Below, piece by piece: positions 1 to 8,081 of a stretch of DNA of 27,469 nucleotides (position 1 is its first letter; each line of letters starts with the position of its first letter). A model generated the notes under the pieces. That model saw nothing but the letters and a program-made list of their open reading frames with translations, made no database searches and was not told where the DNA came from. The DNA comes from Stramenopiles sp. TOSAG23-2 (taxonomy: Eukaryota > Sar), in contig LT649417.1 of assembly GCA_900128395.1 (NCBI GenBank), positions 1-27,469 of the forward strand, given 5' to 3'. Made by a program: the position numbers and the translations under genes.

Positions 1-246
1 CTTCTACAGTAATGGATTTTTGTTTTGGCTGAGAAAAAAAATAATGGAACATCTATCTGTTTTAGCCGACATCTACAGTACATTGTAATTAGTTTTTAAT
101 ATTTACCTTAACAAGTAAATATTTATTTATATTCACATATAGTAGGTATCAAATGAGTAGGAATTATCATGAGTAAATTAAAAAAAAATATATAAAAAAT
201 ATTATGCGGTATATTCAATTAAATTGTATATACTGATATATCATCT

Positions 247-584
247 CTACTTCTTCTCTTTATCATCGATGAGCATATCGTTATGTTTAAACATGGCAGC
301 TTGGTAACGCTCACCACCTAATTTTTCCATGTAAACATCTTTCATGCTATCTAGTACCTTTGCTTTTGGAAGAGGATCTATAAATACGTTTGGTGGGGCA
401 CCACCAACAATTTCAATATTTGATGCAGTAGTTGTTAATCGTGAATCTTTCATCACGCGTACTACAAGTGTGTAAAAACCTGGTAAAAATATATATGGCG
501 GTACATTCACTGTAGCAGCTGCAGGAAAAGCAAAGGTTGTACCGTTTGTACTATTCCCATGATTTGCAAAGCATCCAATGTCGA
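247..584 (-). CDS. C-terminal exon of a REJ/PKD-like protein (partial)
   Basis: The frame is open from a plausible splice acceptor (TTTCGTTTAG, ending at 585) to a TAG stop at 247. There is no ATG start: an in-frame TAA lies a little upstream and only a GTG occurs inside. The exon is therefore read as the last one of a gene whose 5' part is not recognised. The translated text contains a proline-rich beta-strand pattern, PPYIFLPGFYTLVVRVMKDS, followed by a GGAPPNVFID stretch. This resembles the end of a REJ (receptor for egg jelly) or PKD-type extracellular module, as in polycystin-1-like proteins. The last 45 residues are charged (DDKEKK end) and show no membrane segment. The family call rests on pattern resemblance only. 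The upstream exon should lie on the minus strand between 600 and 1650, but I found none with confidence. Confidence 0.45.
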
Positions 585-881
585 CTAAACGAAAATCTTT
601 CGATTAAATGTAACAACTTCATGTCGAATCTATTATTCATCATGTTATATATGTACGTATATACGATGACGTATGTACAAATTTAAAATTGCTTGTCTTG
701 ATTTATTATATATTTACATATTGTTTATTCTTTCTTTCTATATCGGAGAATAGTACATCAATATATGTTATTTAACAATTATTTATTATTTGATCCATCG
801 TGCCAATATGTGATTAGTTACATGTAGGCGTATTGTCATATTTGGTGAATTGCAATACTATTTCTATGTTAAATCTTGTTT

Positions 882-901
882 ATCATTTGGTGCCAAATGA
901 T
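882..901. repeat. Inverted repeat, 9-bp arms
   Basis: The arms are ATCATTTGG and CCAAATGAT, separated by TG. The match is perfect. Function is unknown. Confidence 0.7.
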
Positions 902-950
902 GAAAGTGTAAAATGTATTCCATAGAGAGAGAACCCTGATTGGATTTTCA

Positions 951-982
951 CAGAGGCATATCCCGATGCTATGTTGCCTCTG
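951..982. repeat. Hairpin with CAGAGGCA/TGCCTCTG arms
   Basis: Perfect 8-bp arms enclose a 16-nt loop. The arms are GC-richer than the surroundings. It lies in the gap between the REJ-like exon and the redox gene. Confidence 0.6.
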
Positions 983-1258
983 CTTTTAATTGTTATACTT
1001 ATTAAGCTACGTCTACCTCTAAGTCCAACTTAGGATGGGTGTTTTTTAATTTGGGTGAATTCTGGTTGTATAGATTAAGTATTGTTCGTCATAGAGGCCG
1101 TGCCAAATTCTCATCAAGTGAAATCAGAGGGGGAATCGAGAGCATGATGACGAAGAAGTTGTTAATAAATGTGTCAATTGTCATTGTTATACATGGGAAA
1201 AATGGAATTAGATAGATTAGATAGAAATGTGTATGTATATATCGTATGTATATATTGG

Positions 1259-1284
1259 ATATATATATATATATATATATATAT
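1259..1284. repeat. (AT)n microsatellite
   Basis: About 12 to 13 uninterrupted AT dinucleotides. Confidence 0.9.
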
Positions 1285-1409
1285 TTGAACAATACATAGA
1301 AAAATTATTTCATATATTGTAGGATTGAAGTATATATACAGATATTTTAGACAGACGATGAAGGTATATGTATCATTTTGGTATTTTTAATTTTTTTTAA
1401 AAAATACAC

Positions 1410-1437
1410 TGTACGAACTATTCGTCTATTTCGTACA
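1410..1437. repeat. TACGAA-type hairpin downstream of the redox gene
   Basis: Arms TGTACGAA and TTCGTACA are perfect 8-bp complements around a 12-nt loop. The site lies about 220 bp beyond the stop codon of the minus-strand redox gene. It shares the TACGAA/TTCGTA core with palindromes at other gene ends in this window. Confidence 0.65.
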
Positions 1438-1656
1438 TGATATTATTTTTACGAGTACAAATTAAAAATATACTGTATGTGATGAAATATCTGTGACAAA
1501 ACTTTTGTACGTTTCTCGGGGTCAAAAAAACGAAAAGTTTATATTATCTCTCAATATATAAATACATATCATACACACACGCACACATAATATGCATATA
1601 CACACATATCAAACTCTGTCGCTCTCTCTCTCCTCTATCTTGCAGTGCAACATGTT

Positions 1657-3948
1657 TTAATCTAAACGAATTAACTCAATATCTTTTAACTCATCATCAT
1701 TATTCAACAAATCAGCTATATATTCAGTAAAACGCACAGGTCCGGATAGAATAATACATGCTTTCCCTTTCTTCTTCCCGAGTTCCATATTGTCTTCCTT
1801 TCTACTTAATAAACTATTGAATTTTTCTTTTATAATATTTGTTGTAATTCTTGTACCTTGAATAATTTTGTTTTTATTTGTTAATTTGCGTTTAATTTCG
1901 TGTATCGTGTCATCCTCCATTTCATCCTTATTGCTTTTACTTATAGCATTCTTTCTATCTGCTGCTACAATATATGCATTTGAGATAATATCATTCGATG
2001 CAGTTGTTTGTTTCTTTCTATTTTTCATCTGCGTAGTGCTATTTGTATTTTTATTAGATTGATTCCTACTGCTGAATAATGACGATAACGCTGATGTCGA
2101 ATTCTTATTATCATCATAATCATGTGACAAATGCGTTGGCGGCCGTGGTGTTAAAGTAATAATATAATGCATTTGTAAATACTTTTGACCTTGCGAATTA
2201 CATCTGCCTTCAATTAAATGTTTTTCTAGCAATGGACATTCGAAAATGTCAGTCAACTCTCGTGATTGCCACAGTACATCGGTGTATATATTCGTTTCCA
2301 TCAACATACTTAACATTTGTAAAAATACTACAATGCCAGTACCACCAACTATGTATAAAATGTGATCATTTTCCTCATTTGTTTTTATAATGTTTCGTAA
2401 TTTAGTGGTACCCAAACCTACGTGGGGACCTGATAGACGTAAACGTGATTCACCTATACTTAAGGATGATAAAAATTTAGACATTTCACCATTTGGGTAT
2501 AATCGAATGTAGAATTCAATCAATTTTTTTTTCTCGGCTCCAGAACTACTATTACTTTTACTGTTTCGGCTATTTCGTGATAGCAGCAATTCATTTGCAA
2601 GAGATTCAATCGGTGTATATGGTCTTTCAAATATATCAAACGATTCGCCAGTTGCAAGGAATTTATAATGACATCCTATAAAATCATCAAAATGTCCTAT
2701 ATCTATTTCAAATACAAATTTAACAACAGGTGCTATTGTCAAGTCCATATGTTCCTTATGAACCAATTTTGTAAATGTTATTGTATCCTTTATTTTTTCC
2801 TTTATTGGTACTATACTTTTGTCATTGACATCATTCATGACTATACGACCTCGAACACGCGTTGCCAATAATGTCATTGCAGAGATGGAATGACGATGGG
2901 AAGATTTGATTTTTGATTTACTATTATCATTTTTATTATTATTATTATTATTGTTGTTATTACTGGCGGTGGTAGTGGTGATAGTCATTTCACGATTTGG
3001 TCCTTTATTTTCAATATGATTATTATTTATATCATTTAATGCTTTTATTTCACCACCAATAAATTCTTCTGTTACGTCAAGCCCAATATGAGAACGTAAT
3101 AAATATGCCCCACCAGGATGTACATCAATCCAATCTGAAATATCAATTATAGCATTAGCAACAATAACCCAACGAGATCCGGTAGTAATTTTGCTTCGAA
3201 ATTCATGATGCGAAAACGTTGGTAAATTAAGACGTGTAATTCTATGTTGAAGTTCTTCAAATATATTAATTTTATTTGAAATATTATGAGACAGTTTCCT
3301 CCAACGAAACTCATTATATATAAAAAAAATAATTATAGCCAAAATCCATAAATAGACAACAATTCGCATTCCTATGGTAAACATCATATTTATGCCCATA
3401 ATGCATTGAAATATTCCAAACATTAACAATAAAGGCCCAACAATACGATGACATATTTTCATACGATTGAAGAATATTAATTTTTTCTTTGAATTTTGTG
3501 AATTATGCTGCAAAGCAAAAGCACAAATAAAACCAAGTACAAGTTGAGATCCTGACAATACTAATATTACAATACCTAGAAAGGCATGTGGATTGGACAA
3601 CATTTCAAGAATGCTACGTCGCGATGTTATAAATGTAAACGCTGTGCTAGATACACCAATTACTGTGGATTTTGCTAGTGTTGCATGTAACGTAAGCCAT
3701 CGTGTTTTGTGTCGATAATATTTTACAATGAAAATGGATAATGGTGCAGCAAAAAGCCAAGCATATATCATAATAAAAGAATGTAAATATAATACAAATT
3801 TTCTTGATTCCCAATGTGATTGAATGTCTGTTTTTGTACAATTATTCATTCCCTTTTTTTTTGTGTATATATTTGCTTCTTTCGTTGTTTCGTATGATGA
3901 TGATGGTGGTGATGGTGATGGTGACTTTTGGTTTGATACTTTAGACAA
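1657..3948 (-). CDS. Cytochrome b561 - cytochrome b5 - b5-reductase-like fusion
   Basis: One uninterrupted 763-residue frame with an ATG start and TAA stop. Residues 50-215 hold about five to six membrane helices with the b561 pattern and four histidines (H56 in LHSFIMIYAW, H88, H121, H167) placed like the two-heme ligands. Residues 240-370 form a cytochrome b5 domain with the HPGG motif at 277-280; the second axial histidine is probably H353 (HSISAMTLL). About 55 Asn-rich residues are inserted between the two ligands. Residues 395-600 and the C-terminus resemble NADH-cytochrome b5 reductase: RPYTP at 442-446 (FAD binding), GEMSKFL at 487-493, GGTGI at 535-539 (NAD binding) and a late SGPV in place of CGPP. 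The expected chemistry is electron flow from NAD(P)H through FAD and b5 heme to membrane b561 hemes, for example as a ferric or ascorbate-radical reductase. The acceptor cannot be read from sequence. An alternative start is M34. Confidence 0.88.
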   Translation of the reverse strand: MSKVSNQKSPSPSPPSSSYETTKEANIYTKKKGMNNCTKTDIQSHWESRKFVLYLHSFIMIYAWLFAAPLSIFIVKYYRHKTRWLTLHATLAKSTVIGVSSTAFTFITSRRSILEMLSNPHAFLGIVILVLSGSQLVLGFICAFALQHNSQNSKKKLIFFNRMKICHRIVGPLLLMFGIFQCIMGINMMFTIGMRIVVYLWILAIIIFFIYNEFRWRKLSHNISNKINIFEELQHRITRLNLPTFSHHEFRSKITTGSRWVIVANAIIDISDWIDVHPGGAYLLRSHIGLDVTEEFIGGEIKALNDINNNHIENKGPNREMTITTTTASNNNNNNNNNKNDNSKSKIKSSHRHSISAMTLLATRVRGRIVMNDVNDKSIVPIKEKIKDTITFTKLVHKEHMDLTIAPVVKFVFEIDIGHFDDFIGCHYKFLATGESFDIFERPYTPIESLANELLLSRNSRNSKSNSSSGAEKKKLIEFYIRLYPNGEMSKFLSSLSIGESRLRLSGPHVGLGTTKLRNIIKTNEENDHILYIVGGTGIVVFLQMLSMLMETNIYTDVLWQSRELTDIFECPLLEKHLIEGRCNSQGQKYLQMHYIITLTPRPPTHLSHDYDDNKNSTSALSSLFSSRNQSNKNTNSTTQMKNRKKQTTASNDIISNAYIVAADRKNAISKSNKDEMEDDTIHEIKRKLTNKNKIIQGTRITTNIIKEKFNSLLSRKEDNMELGKKKGKACIILSGPVRFTEYIADLLNNDDELKDIELIRLD

Positions 3949-4364
3949 ATGACTTTACAAATGACAAACACAAAATAATAATAAATATATATTCAATAAT
4001 AAAAAAAAAATTCAACACGGAAGGTGCGAAGAACCATAATAATAAATTTTTTTATAACGGGAGTGGAGAATGGAGACTACTATATCTTTCTCCTATAATA
4101 ATATTTTTTATATCAATTTACTATTAGTAATTTGTGCATTTTTTTCAATTTTAATTATTTTTAGTACTTGGTATAGATCTAGCCAGGATATTTTTTATAT
4201 TATTAGCAATGTAGATTTTTTTGTGTGTGTGTCCAACACAAATTCATCACCTCTGTCCTAAATAAAAGGGAAAAGAAGTTCATATACAACATAAACAAAT
4301 AGAAAACCAACCAAAAACAAACAAAACAAGCTAAGACAAAAGAAAAATTATTATTATTATTATT
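3949..4364. promoter_or_regulatory. Divergent intergenic region between redox gene and GST-like gene
   Basis: This 416-bp gap must hold both promoters, since the flanking genes point away from each other. It is A/T rich with A-tracts and no clear factor site. A 63-codon frame at 4070-4261 is hydrophobic and low-complexity and is not taken as a gene. The GST leader is A-rich and ends in an ATT trinucleotide run (about six units) that directly abuts the ATG at 4365. Confidence 0.5.
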
Positions 4365-4961
4365 ATGTCGTCTGTTGTATCAAAAGATGATGGTATTATT
4401 ATATATTACTGGGGACCAACCATGATGAAAATGTATGGACGTGCAATTGGTATTTATTTAACATTGAACCAAGCCGGTGCTAAATATGACATGCAGCCTC
4501 CAAATAAAATGCCACCGGGCGGGTCATTTGCACCACCTTGCTTGAGTATGGACGGCGTGTTGATGGGACAAGCACCAATGATCCTTTCAGCTTTGGGCGA
4601 GAAATATGGCCTTGGTGGTCATAATGCTCAAGAGAAACTTATTGTTATGCATATGTTAGGTGATGTGAACGATATCGCAGTTGAGGTAATGGATAAAAAA
4701 TTTGATGACGAGAAACGCAAAGATAAATGGTTTGCATATCTTGAGAAACAACTTGAAGGGAGAAAATGGTTAGCTGGAACAAGCGCGCCAACTGTTGCTG
4801 ACTTTCATGGTGTATTTGCTATGGAATGGATTAAAAAATTTGGTTATGATTTCTCTGCTTATCCAAATATCAATAAATGGTGGGCAGATATACAGACATT
4901 CCCAGTTGTTAAAGACTTATATGAAAGCTTGAAACCAAATGGTTTGACGATGTTGCCATAA
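4365..4961 (+). CDS. Glutathione S-transferase-like protein
   Basis: A 198-residue intronless frame with ATG start and TAA stop, close to the usual 200-220 residue length of cytosolic GSTs. The N-terminal thioredoxin-like half shows GRAIGIYLTLNQAGAKYD (residues 25-42), a short proline-rich loop (CLSMDG region, 55-64) and GQAPMILSALGEKYGL (68-83), where GSTs usually have a Q/E-S glutathione-contact pair; here it reads Q-A. The helical half includes the typical core WLAGTSAPTVADFHGVF (136-151) with the T-x-x-D N-capping box (T143, D146). It probably conjugates or reduces using glutathione in the cytosol, in the sigma/alpha-like part of the family. The missing serine of the QS pair could weaken glutathione binding. 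Substrate is unknown. Confidence 0.85.
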   Translation: MSSVVSKDDGIIIYYWGPTMMKMYGRAIGIYLTLNQAGAKYDMQPPNKMPPGGSFAPPCLSMDGVLMGQAPMILSALGEKYGLGGHNAQEKLIVMHMLGDVNDIAVEVMDKKFDDEKRKDKWFAYLEKQLEGRKWLAGTSAPTVADFHGVFAMEWIKKFGYDFSAYPNINKWWADIQTFPVVKDLYESLKPNGLTMLP

Positions 4962-5400
4962 TGCTATATATTAAGAAAAATATTACGTCGTAACACACAA
5001 AAATAAAAAAAAATCTTCTTAGATGATTTTAATGGTGTGTAATGTCGTGTGTGTCGATTATTGTGTGGGTTGTCATCTGACCATCTATGTGTAGAATAAT
5101 ACCCAGTTTATAATACAATTTTTAAAAAAAAATATATAATAATATATAATATAAATAAAATTAAAATATCAAAATATGGAGAGTGAAAAAAAAATATTTT
5201 TTTTATTTTTTTATATTTTTTTAAAAATATTTTTAAAAATTTTATTTATCATAATATCATCATATATCTCTCTCTCTCATTATATTTTTATAAAATATAC
5301 TACGAAGTTCGTATTTAAATTCACAAAAATTAACGCGTAATCAATTATTATATGGTACAATAATCAATACACCAACATTAATTCCACCTCTGTCCTTTTA
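4962..5400. other. Convergent 3' intergenic region
   Basis: 439 bp between two convergent gene ends. It is extremely A/T rich, with long A and T tracts at 5180-5250 that can fold back on themselves. It holds a CT-rich microsatellite near 5268-5278 and the TACGAAGTTCGTA palindrome at 5301-5313. No coding sequence is seen. Confidence 0.6.
5301..5313. repeat. TACGAA-G-TTCGTA palindrome between convergent genes
   Basis: Perfect 6-bp arms with a one-base centre, about 90 bp from the stop of the minus-strand channel-like gene and 340 bp from the GST stop. It belongs to the palindrome family seen at other gene ends here. Confidence 0.6.
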
Positions 5401-5956
5401 TCAATTTTTCACTCCATCACCAACATCATTACTTAACAACGTCTCGCCATTTTTTTTCATATTTTTTATTTTTTCTAATAAACTATTTGCTTGTAACACA
5501 CTTTTGTATTTTTCTAAACGTTGTTTCATGGATGGACGGTTGCTTTCTTCTGAAATTTCATCTTTTACTTGTGAATATGCATCTAAAACCACTGATAAGA
5601 AAATATTAATAACAACGATAGATATTATCATACTAAAAACAGAGAATCGTTCTAAATTTTTCAGATGCTTCATATATAAAATCATTTCCCATTTTTAAAT
5701 TAATATATAAAATTAACGCTAAAAATATCCCAATTCGATAGATAATCATGAACCAAAATCCATGAGGTAAACGATCATATATTTTTTCTTTACATGTTTT
5801 TTTTTCCTTTTCCGTTTCATTTTTCTTTGTTTTACTTTTATTTTTCTTGGTATTCACGTTCTTCTTATCGTCGTCTATACCACCACCTAACCATGCTTGC
5901 TCCGCTTTCCGCAAGTTCTCCAAATTTTTCTCGCTTGGTTTCACTTTGCTTGTCAT
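5401..5956 (-). CDS. Small membrane protein with an ion-channel S6-like segment, one proposed intron
   Basis: Two overlapping frames on the minus strand read as one gene. The first starts at ATG 5956 (MTSKVKPSEKNLENL) with a lysine-rich stretch and then a hydrophobic segment, PHGFWFMIIYRIGIFLA. The second contains MIISIVVINIFLSVVLDAYSQV, followed by a charged helical tail and a TGA stop. Removing 5717-5633 (GTTAAT donor, CTCTGTTTTTAG acceptor, 85 nt) joins them in frame, giving 156 residues. The NIFLSVVLDAYSQV pattern resembles the end of S6 in polycystin, two-pore or voltage-gated channels. There is no pore loop or voltage sensor, so this is either a small stand-alone protein or a channel remnant. 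A frameshifted pseudogene is the main alternative. Intron size matches the other introns here, which favours splicing. Confidence 0.5.
5633..5717 (-). other. Proposed 85-nt intron in the channel-like gene
   Basis: The donor is GTTAAT (non-optimal) and the acceptor CTCTGTTTTTAG (good pyrimidine tract). Splicing restores the frame between the two halves: 239 + 232 nt give 157 codons. No sequence likeness to the shared introns of the MFS gene. Confidence 0.45.
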
Positions 5957-6658
5957 AATTTGTATGTGTATATATATGATTATGATGATTTAATGTTCAA
6001 GCTAGTTACATGTTTGACATTGTAATAATGTCTGGGTGTTAATTTTATTAAAATATGAGTATATATGTGTTATTATACAGTAATGATGTATTTTTAGTAA
6101 GGAATATGTTTCAAAATGTTTCTACAAAAAAATCTCAAAACAAAACTAGCTCAACAAGTTAAAGTATAGATTTAGTATATCAAGTTATGTATATTTATAT
6201 AGGTAGATATTGGATAATATCATAAAATCGGATATTTTGATATTTTCAACAAAGAGGAACATTTGGCCATTTTTGGATTTTATATTATTTAGAATTATGA
6301 AAAACTACCACTTTCAGAAACCTAAAACTCTTTTGCAACTTTTTGATGTTCGCGGTTAATTAGCAGGTATTTAGCATTAATCGTCTAGCACATGACATCG
6401 CAAAAAAAAACTACAAGATTAAGATTAGTAAACCAAAACAACATAGCACCATATAGCATCACTAACAAATATTGAAAATACATATATACATATATGTATA
6501 TATCACTCACAAGATATACAGAATCAAAAAAAGAAAACAAAAGAAGAACAAAAGAAATATATAAAGACAAAAAAAAACAAGATACGTATCTAAAATTATC
6601 ATATTAGAAAGAAAATTACCTCGTATAAATATTTACAAATATATAAACAAGATTAAAT
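5957..6658. promoter_or_regulatory. Divergent 702-bp intergenic region
   Basis: This lies between the starts of the channel-like gene and the orphan gene at 6659, so it should contain both promoters. It is A/T rich with no clear coding frame. Visible structure includes GACAT/ATGTC arms at 6017-6032, repeated GATATT words near 6210-6245, and a wobble-paired hairpin around 6353-6381 that contains the word TTAGCAGGT (6360-6368), also seen at 12143 and, inverted, at 15233. No function is apparent. Confidence 0.45.
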
Positions 6659-7624
6659 ATGTCACTAAGTACATTAACAAAATTTGGAAAATTCACGCCG
6701 TGGACAAAGCCTGCAGCCTTTTTAACGCCATTACTGAAGCTCGTATCAGAACCAATGTGGTTATCATTCGTAGAAAATGTACAAAGCTTAGGAGAAGAAG
6801 CAATCAGGCTTTCGTATGATTTTATGTTACAGAATACATCATTGATTCTTTCAATTTGTGGCACTGCTGCTGCTACTGCGGCCCTTTCTAAATATATTCA
6901 TAAAAGAATTGAAGAAGAATTTGCAAACCATGCAAAAACAAATGGTGGTGAAGATGTTACAGATGATTTAAATAGAATGGAAAAACTTTTAAATGAAGTA
7001 AAGCATCTTTTGGAACAAAGCAGAAACAATGGCACCATTCAACCTCTTGCAATTGTACAGCATACACATGGTGCAACCGGCGGTGATGTTTATAATAATG
7101 GATACGTATCTTCTTCAAGTATTATGAGCAATTATTCAGAGGAAGATAATCATAATAATTATATTCAAGATGAAATTAATAATATGGATGTTGATGAAGA
7201 TAACAATGGCAACAACAATACCATTGCAGAATCTAATTATGCTAATGAAAATTACAATAATGACGATGCAAAAAGCGTTTCAAGTAACGCATCCAGTATC
7301 AACCTTATTGGTGAAACAAATGATGGTGAAGACAACAACATCGATGCTAAAAGTGTTTCCAGTTTAAGTGATATTACTGATGATGGAACACCATCACGCT
7401 CAGTATCTCCAAAAAGTGTAAAAAATACTACGTTACATGGAGCATGTCGTCGAAGTAAAAGACAAAGGTATCAAACCCGTGAACATGTGTTAACCAACAT
7501 GACGCCTGCGCAACAAAAAACGTGGGAAAAGGCACAACTCGAATCGCTAAAAGCAGAAAAACAACGTAAAAGACGCAAATTGGTTGTTACATCGGACGAA
7601 GAAAATTCTGGTGTTATTGTTTAA
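6659..7624 (+). CDS. Orphan protein with hydrophobic segment, acidic Asn/Ser-rich middle and basic tail
   Basis: A 321-residue intronless frame with ATG start and TAA stop; I do not recognise it. Residues 1-60 are helical and mildly hydrophobic. Residues 61-80 (NTSLILSICGTAAATAALSK) could cross or enter a membrane, and a predicted helix follows to about 122. Residues 150-250 are low complexity, rich in N, D, E and S, with a repeated DAKSVSS word at 203-209 and 229-235 and an RSVSPKS site. Residues 263-310 hold two basic clusters (RRSKRQR and KQRKRRK) separated by a glutamine/lysine helix, much like a bipartite nuclear signal or nucleic-acid binding tail. A membrane-like segment and a nuclear-type tail in one protein is unusual; nuclear-envelope or viral structural proteins are two possible settings. 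Neither is supported by homology I can see. Confidence 0.65.
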   Translation: MSLSTLTKFGKFTPWTKPAAFLTPLLKLVSEPMWLSFVENVQSLGEEAIRLSYDFMLQNTSLILSICGTAAATAALSKYIHKRIEEEFANHAKTNGGEDVTDDLNRMEKLLNEVKHLLEQSRNNGTIQPLAIVQHTHGATGGDVYNNGYVSSSSIMSNYSEEDNHNNYIQDEINNMDVDEDNNGNNNTIAESNYANENYNNDDAKSVSSNASSINLIGETNDGEDNNIDAKSVSSLSDITDDGTPSRSVSPKSVKNTTLHGACRRSKRQRYQTREHVLTNMTPAQQKTWEKAQLESLKAEKQRKRRKLVVTSDEENSGVIV

Positions 7625-7654
7625 ATTTGTGTGTGTCCAAATTTTTAATAAATA

Positions 7655-7882
7655 ATGAATTATAATGTATCGCATCTATGCAATCGTGAAATTGATAACA
7701 ATATTAAAAAATATTATATAATTATATCCAAAAACAAATACAAAACCAATATAAAACATAAAAAAAAAATAGCACAATATGTTTCGGGATTTGCACAAAC
7801 AAATGATGACGAACAAAAAGACATTTTCAACAATGTCACACGTATACTCCAAAAATATTTTTCTCTTGTAAAAATATTTTAA
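7655..7882 (+). CDS. Possible small lysine/asparagine-rich protein
   Basis: A 75-codon ATG-started frame only 30 bp after the stop of the 6659-7624 gene and on the same strand. It is rich in N, K, I and Y, as expected for chance frames in A/T-rich DNA. The half from about residue 42 (QYVSGFAQTNDDEQKDIFNN) looks more protein-like. It may simply be the 3' untranslated region of the upstream gene. Unrecognised. Confidence 0.2.
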   Translation: MNYNVSHLCNREIDNNIKKYYIIISKNKYKTNIKHKKKIAQYVSGFAQTNDDEQKDIFNNVTRILQKYFSLVKIF

Positions 7883-7928
7883 AATAAATATATATATATA
7901 TTTATATATCGTAAATCAAAATGTAATA

Positions 7929-7964
7929 TGATACCATAATAATATGATATCATACTTCGTATCA
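7929..7964. repeat. Compound palindrome in convergent gap
   Basis: TGATAC (7929-7934) and GTATCA (7959-7964) form outer arms. Inside lie ATGATATCAT (perfect 10-bp palindrome, 7944-7953) and ATACTTCGTAT (7952-7962). Nearly the same order of words (ATGATATCAT, then TCGTATCA) recurs at 17048-17070 downstream of another gene. Confidence 0.55.
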
Positions 7965-8042
7965 GTATTATAATTATTTCAAACAACCATCATGTATTAA
8001 ATTAAAAACAATCTAAAATCCCATAGTCGCGTACTAATTAAA

Positions 8043-8070
8043 TAATTATTACGTACGAAGCGTATTAATA
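8043..8070. repeat. Imperfect inverted repeat next to a gene end
   Basis: AATTATTACG and CGTATTAATAATT surround TACGAAG, with one mismatch or bulge. It sits about 12 bp beyond the stop of the minus-strand YfhO-like gene. Confidence 0.45.
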
Positions 8071-8081
8071 ATTAAAAAATA

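Larger units (their letters stand above)
586..1656. other. Non-coding gap of 1.07 kb
   Basis: No convincing coding exon is visible. The stretch should hold the 3' flank of the redox gene and either the promoter or an intron of the REJ-like gene. It carries a 20-bp near-palindrome at 882-901, a hairpin at 951-982, an AT dinucleotide run around 1259-1284, a TACGAA hairpin at 1410-1437, and CA/CT-rich simple sequence at 1570-1635. A short minus-strand open stretch around 1020-1100 (ending in a GAG/GTAGAC donor-like site) could be an exon but is too short to claim. Confidence 0.6.

Noticed and set aside
1081-1160. Possible C/D-box snoRNA (ATGATGA word near 1143, TGATGAG on the other strand)
   Set aside because: No matching CTGA D box or terminal stem at a suitable distance on either strand.
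1089-1292. Tyr/Ile-rich minus-strand frame
   Set aside because: It is read through the (AT)n microsatellite; composition is a by-product of the repeat.
4070-4261. 63-codon hydrophobic frame before the GST-like gene
   Set aside because: It is A/T-biased Phe/Ile/Ser-rich text in a divergent promoter region, with no domain and no clear context.
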